Positions 5,301-7,096 of a stretch of DNA of 7,096 bases are shown here, piece by piece. The first letter of the stretch is position 1, and each line of letters opens with the position of its first letter. The notes beneath the pieces were generated by a model. That model saw nothing but the letters and a program-made list of their open reading frames with translations. It did no database searches and was not told the origin of the DNA. The position numbers were made by a program, and so were the translations under genes. This stretch comes from Bacteroidia bacterium (GTDB taxonomy: Bacteria > Bacteroidota > Bacteroidia > AKYH767-A > OLB10), in contig JANWID010000208.1 in NCBI GenBank assembly GCA_025450095.1, positions 1 through 7,096 of the forward strand, in the 5' to 3' direction.

Positions 5301-7096
5301 TCATTTTTCGAAACTGATAACTACCGCACTGTCGTTATTGCGTGCAATGACGAAAGCTTCCTTATTGCCAATCACTATTTTCTGTACCCGCCTAGACTGA
5401 CCCTTTATTGCTATTCCATTCAGCGATCTATAATCAAATCCGCCTTTAGCATTATTCAGCAATACTGATCCATAATCCGCATCATACCTTCCCATTTCAA
5501 TATTGTTCTCATAATAATTTCCAACGAGCAATATGTCGGGATACCTGTCATCATTCGCATTAACCACTATACCGTTTCGGAAGGATGTCAACTGAGCTTC
5601 CCAGGGAAGCGGAGATAACTCAAACTGCATGTTTCCTCTATTCAATAAAACACAATTACTGAAATAATCGGCACTGAAATGACCTGCGCCTATGAGTTTA
5701 TCCGAACTAACAATATCCTCCAGGCTGGCTGCTGCAAAATCTTTCGCATAATTAAAACGCTTCCTTAATACAGGTAGTTGTCTCTCCATCTCTGCTTTGC
5801 TTGCAAATGGAATTTCCTTCCCATCGAGGTAATAAGTAAGTACCTGCTCTTTTTTCCCGTTGTCATCAAAATCATTATAATATAATCTTACAGGTTCTTT
5901 CTCAGATGCAGTAAGACGACTGTTCAATCCAACATTGCCTGCAACGATATCCATTTTACCATCACCATCTGCATCTATGGGTAAAATAAAATTCCACCAG
6001 CCCTTCCTGTTGCAGATGGTTTTCTTTTCAAGCTTTGCACCGGTATTTACATACGCATCGATGGTTCCCCATTCAGAACAAACCACCAGGTCTTTTTTAT
6101 TGTCGTTATTGATGTCCGTCCAAATAGCACCCGTCACAAACCCTGCATCTTTTAATGATGAGGAATACTTATCGGTTTGGTCCGTAAATTTTCCTGTACC
6201 ATCATTTATAAGAAGATACGACCGCACATTTGCTCCAAATTCCCAGGGAATACCTCTTCCCCCGATAAAAAGATCAATGAAACCATCGCCATTTACGTCA
6301 TTCACTGCCACGCAGCCCGCCGTTTCATAAATGCCTGTTATCGCATCTTCCTTTCGCGCAAGGTTTCCCTTGCCATCGTTCAGATATACTCTCGGTAAAA
6401 GATGTGCATCTTCTCCATAGTATTCGTTGCCCCCGCTTGCAATGATCAGATCAATATTGTTATCGTTATTTACATCGTACCACTGCGCATCAACGTCTTC
6501 ATAATTACTGTCGGCTTGCAATGCAGGCATTTCCATCGAAGTAAATTTTCCATCTTTCTGCTGAAGAAAAAGTGCTCTTCTTCTCCCCTTCGCTGCCCCT
6601 ATAAAAACATCTTCGAGTCCGTTATGATCAATGTCGGCAACAGCCAATGCCGGGCCTTCAGTAGATACCATATGCGGCATCAGCGGTTCGCGGTCAAACT
6701 CCGGAAATGGATTCTCTTTATGAAGAAAATTTATTCCTGTTTCGCCGGTAATATTTTTAACTGTATAGATTGGTTCCGGCTCTCTTTGAGATGCGTAATG
6801 ATATAACGGCAATCCCCTGATGTACGCCACTTTAACTTTTTGGCCTTTAAGTAAATTTAATTTTTCGTAAGAATAATCCGGCCAGATAAGGATAGCGGAA
6901 TCAATCTTAGATCCATTCATCCCGATATGCAATGGCACTTCCATGCTCGAAAGAAATCCTCTTACAGGAAACTTCTCATAGCGTTCAATTTTATTACCGG
7001 AGAACAATAACACTTTTGCTCCTATTGCATTTCTGTTATCGGCAGGACCCTGCAAAATGATATCAATATAATTATTACTCTTTTTATCATTCGAAG
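5301..7096 (-). CDS. C-terminal half of a second ASPIC/UnbV-VCBS repeat protein, 5' end beyond window
   Basis: The frame is open to the right edge with no start, so this is a 5'-truncated view (597 residues visible) rather than a short gene; a TTG at 7055 lies within the ASPIC/UnbV domain and is not a credible start. The visible part begins in ASPIC/UnbV (about 7-92: R-G-F-L-S-S, H-I-G-M, I-W-P-D), then HKENPFPEFDREPL and STEGP, then seven calcium-motif positions near residues 154, 207, 266, 327, 374, 408 and 512. Several are degenerate (DVNNDNNID, DINNDNKKD, NANDDRYPD). The same seven positions, the GWWN...AGN-GLNSR segment and the G-R-Y-D-A-D-Y-G ending occur in the lipoprotein encoded at 1026-4397, so the two are paralogues. 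By that comparison roughly 530 N-terminal residues, with signal peptide and first propeller, lie outside the window. No type IX secretion C-terminal domain is seen. Ligand and function are unknown. Confidence 0.9.
   Translation of the reverse strand, partial: SNDKKSNNYIDIILQGPADNRNAIGAKVLLFSGNKIERYEKFPVRGFLSSMEVPLHIGMNGSKIDSAILIWPDYSYEKLNLLKGQKVKVAYIRGLPLYHYASQREPEPIYTVKNITGETGINFLHKENPFPEFDREPLMPHMVSTEGPALAVADIDHNGLEDVFIGAAKGRRRALFLQQKDGKFTSMEMPALQADSNYEDVDAQWYDVNNDNNIDLIIASGGNEYYGEDAHLLPRVYLNDGKGNLARKEDAITGIYETAGCVAVNDVNGDGFIDLFIGGRGIPWEFGANVRSYLLINDGTGKFTDQTDKYSSSLKDAGFVTGAIWTDINNDNKKDLVVCSEWGTIDAYVNTGAKLEKKTICNRKGWWNFILPIDADGDGKMDIVAGNVGLNSRLTASEKEPVRLYYNDFDDNGKKEQVLTYYLDGKEIPFASKAEMERQLPVLRKRFNYAKDFAAASLEDIVSSDKLIGAGHFSADYFSNCVLLNRGNMQFELSPLPWEAQLTSFRNGIVVNANDDRYPDILLVGNYYENNIEMGRYDADYGSVLLNNAKGGFDYRSLNGIAIKGQSRRVQKIVIGNKEAFVIARNNDSAVVISFEK

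Noticed and set aside
5935..6806. Three overlapping plus-strand open frames opposite the second VCBS gene
   Set aside because: They overlap each other in different frames, have no domain similarity I recognise, and lie over well-conserved VCBS coding sequence.
5301..7055. Treating the right-hand VCBS gene as a complete 584-residue protein starting at a TTG
   Set aside because: The frame continues in ASPIC/UnbV-like sequence to the window edge, and the paralogue shows that a large N-terminal half is expected.

Overview
The window looks like chromosomal DNA from a member of the Bacteroidota, most likely near the Chitinophagaceae/Chitinophagales. The reasons are the gene order rplM-rpsI-(probable rpsB), start codons without a clear Shine-Dalgarno sequence, promoter -7 elements of the Bacteroidota TAnnTTTG type, and very large calcium-motif (VCBS/FG-GAP) proteins with an ASPIC/UnbV domain, which are common in this phylum. 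The taxon is inferred from these traits; no marker gene was searched.

Layout. Positions 1-889 (minus strand) are a ribosomal protein operon read right to left: rplM (L13), rpsI (S9) and, at the very edge, five codons that fit the start of rpsB (S2). The 136-base gap 890-1025 holds a clean -7 element (TACCTTTG) and, between it and the rplM start, a 9-bp leader hairpin that could be a ribosomal-protein leader. Positions 1026-4397 (minus) encode an apparently complete lipoprotein of about 1123 residues with seven VCBS calcium motifs, an ASPIC/UnbV domain and seven more calcium motifs. Positions 4405-5298 (plus) encode a membrane-anchored protein with an SRPBCC-like region followed by a GyrI-like (effector-binding) region. 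Positions 5301-7096 (minus) hold the C-terminal half of a second ASPIC/UnbV-VCBS protein, cut by the window edge.

The two large proteins are paralogues: order of domains, the HKEN...STEGP segment, the GWWN...GLNSR segment and the C-terminal G-R-[YF]-D-A-x-Y-G segment all correspond. The plus-strand gene lies between them, nearly abutting both: about 7 bases separate the divergent starts and 2 bases the convergent stops. Promoter elements for the divergent pair therefore appear to lie inside the opposite gene's coding sequence.

The ribosomal genes are housekeeping. The VCBS pair is probably an envelope or surface function of unknown ligand, and the GyrI-like protein may be a ligand-binding partner or simply an unrelated neighbour. 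I see no CRISPR array, transposase, tRNA, rRNA or phage gene, and no convincing sign of a new defence or mobile system; the most unusual parts are the compact divergent/convergent arrangement and the rplM leader.
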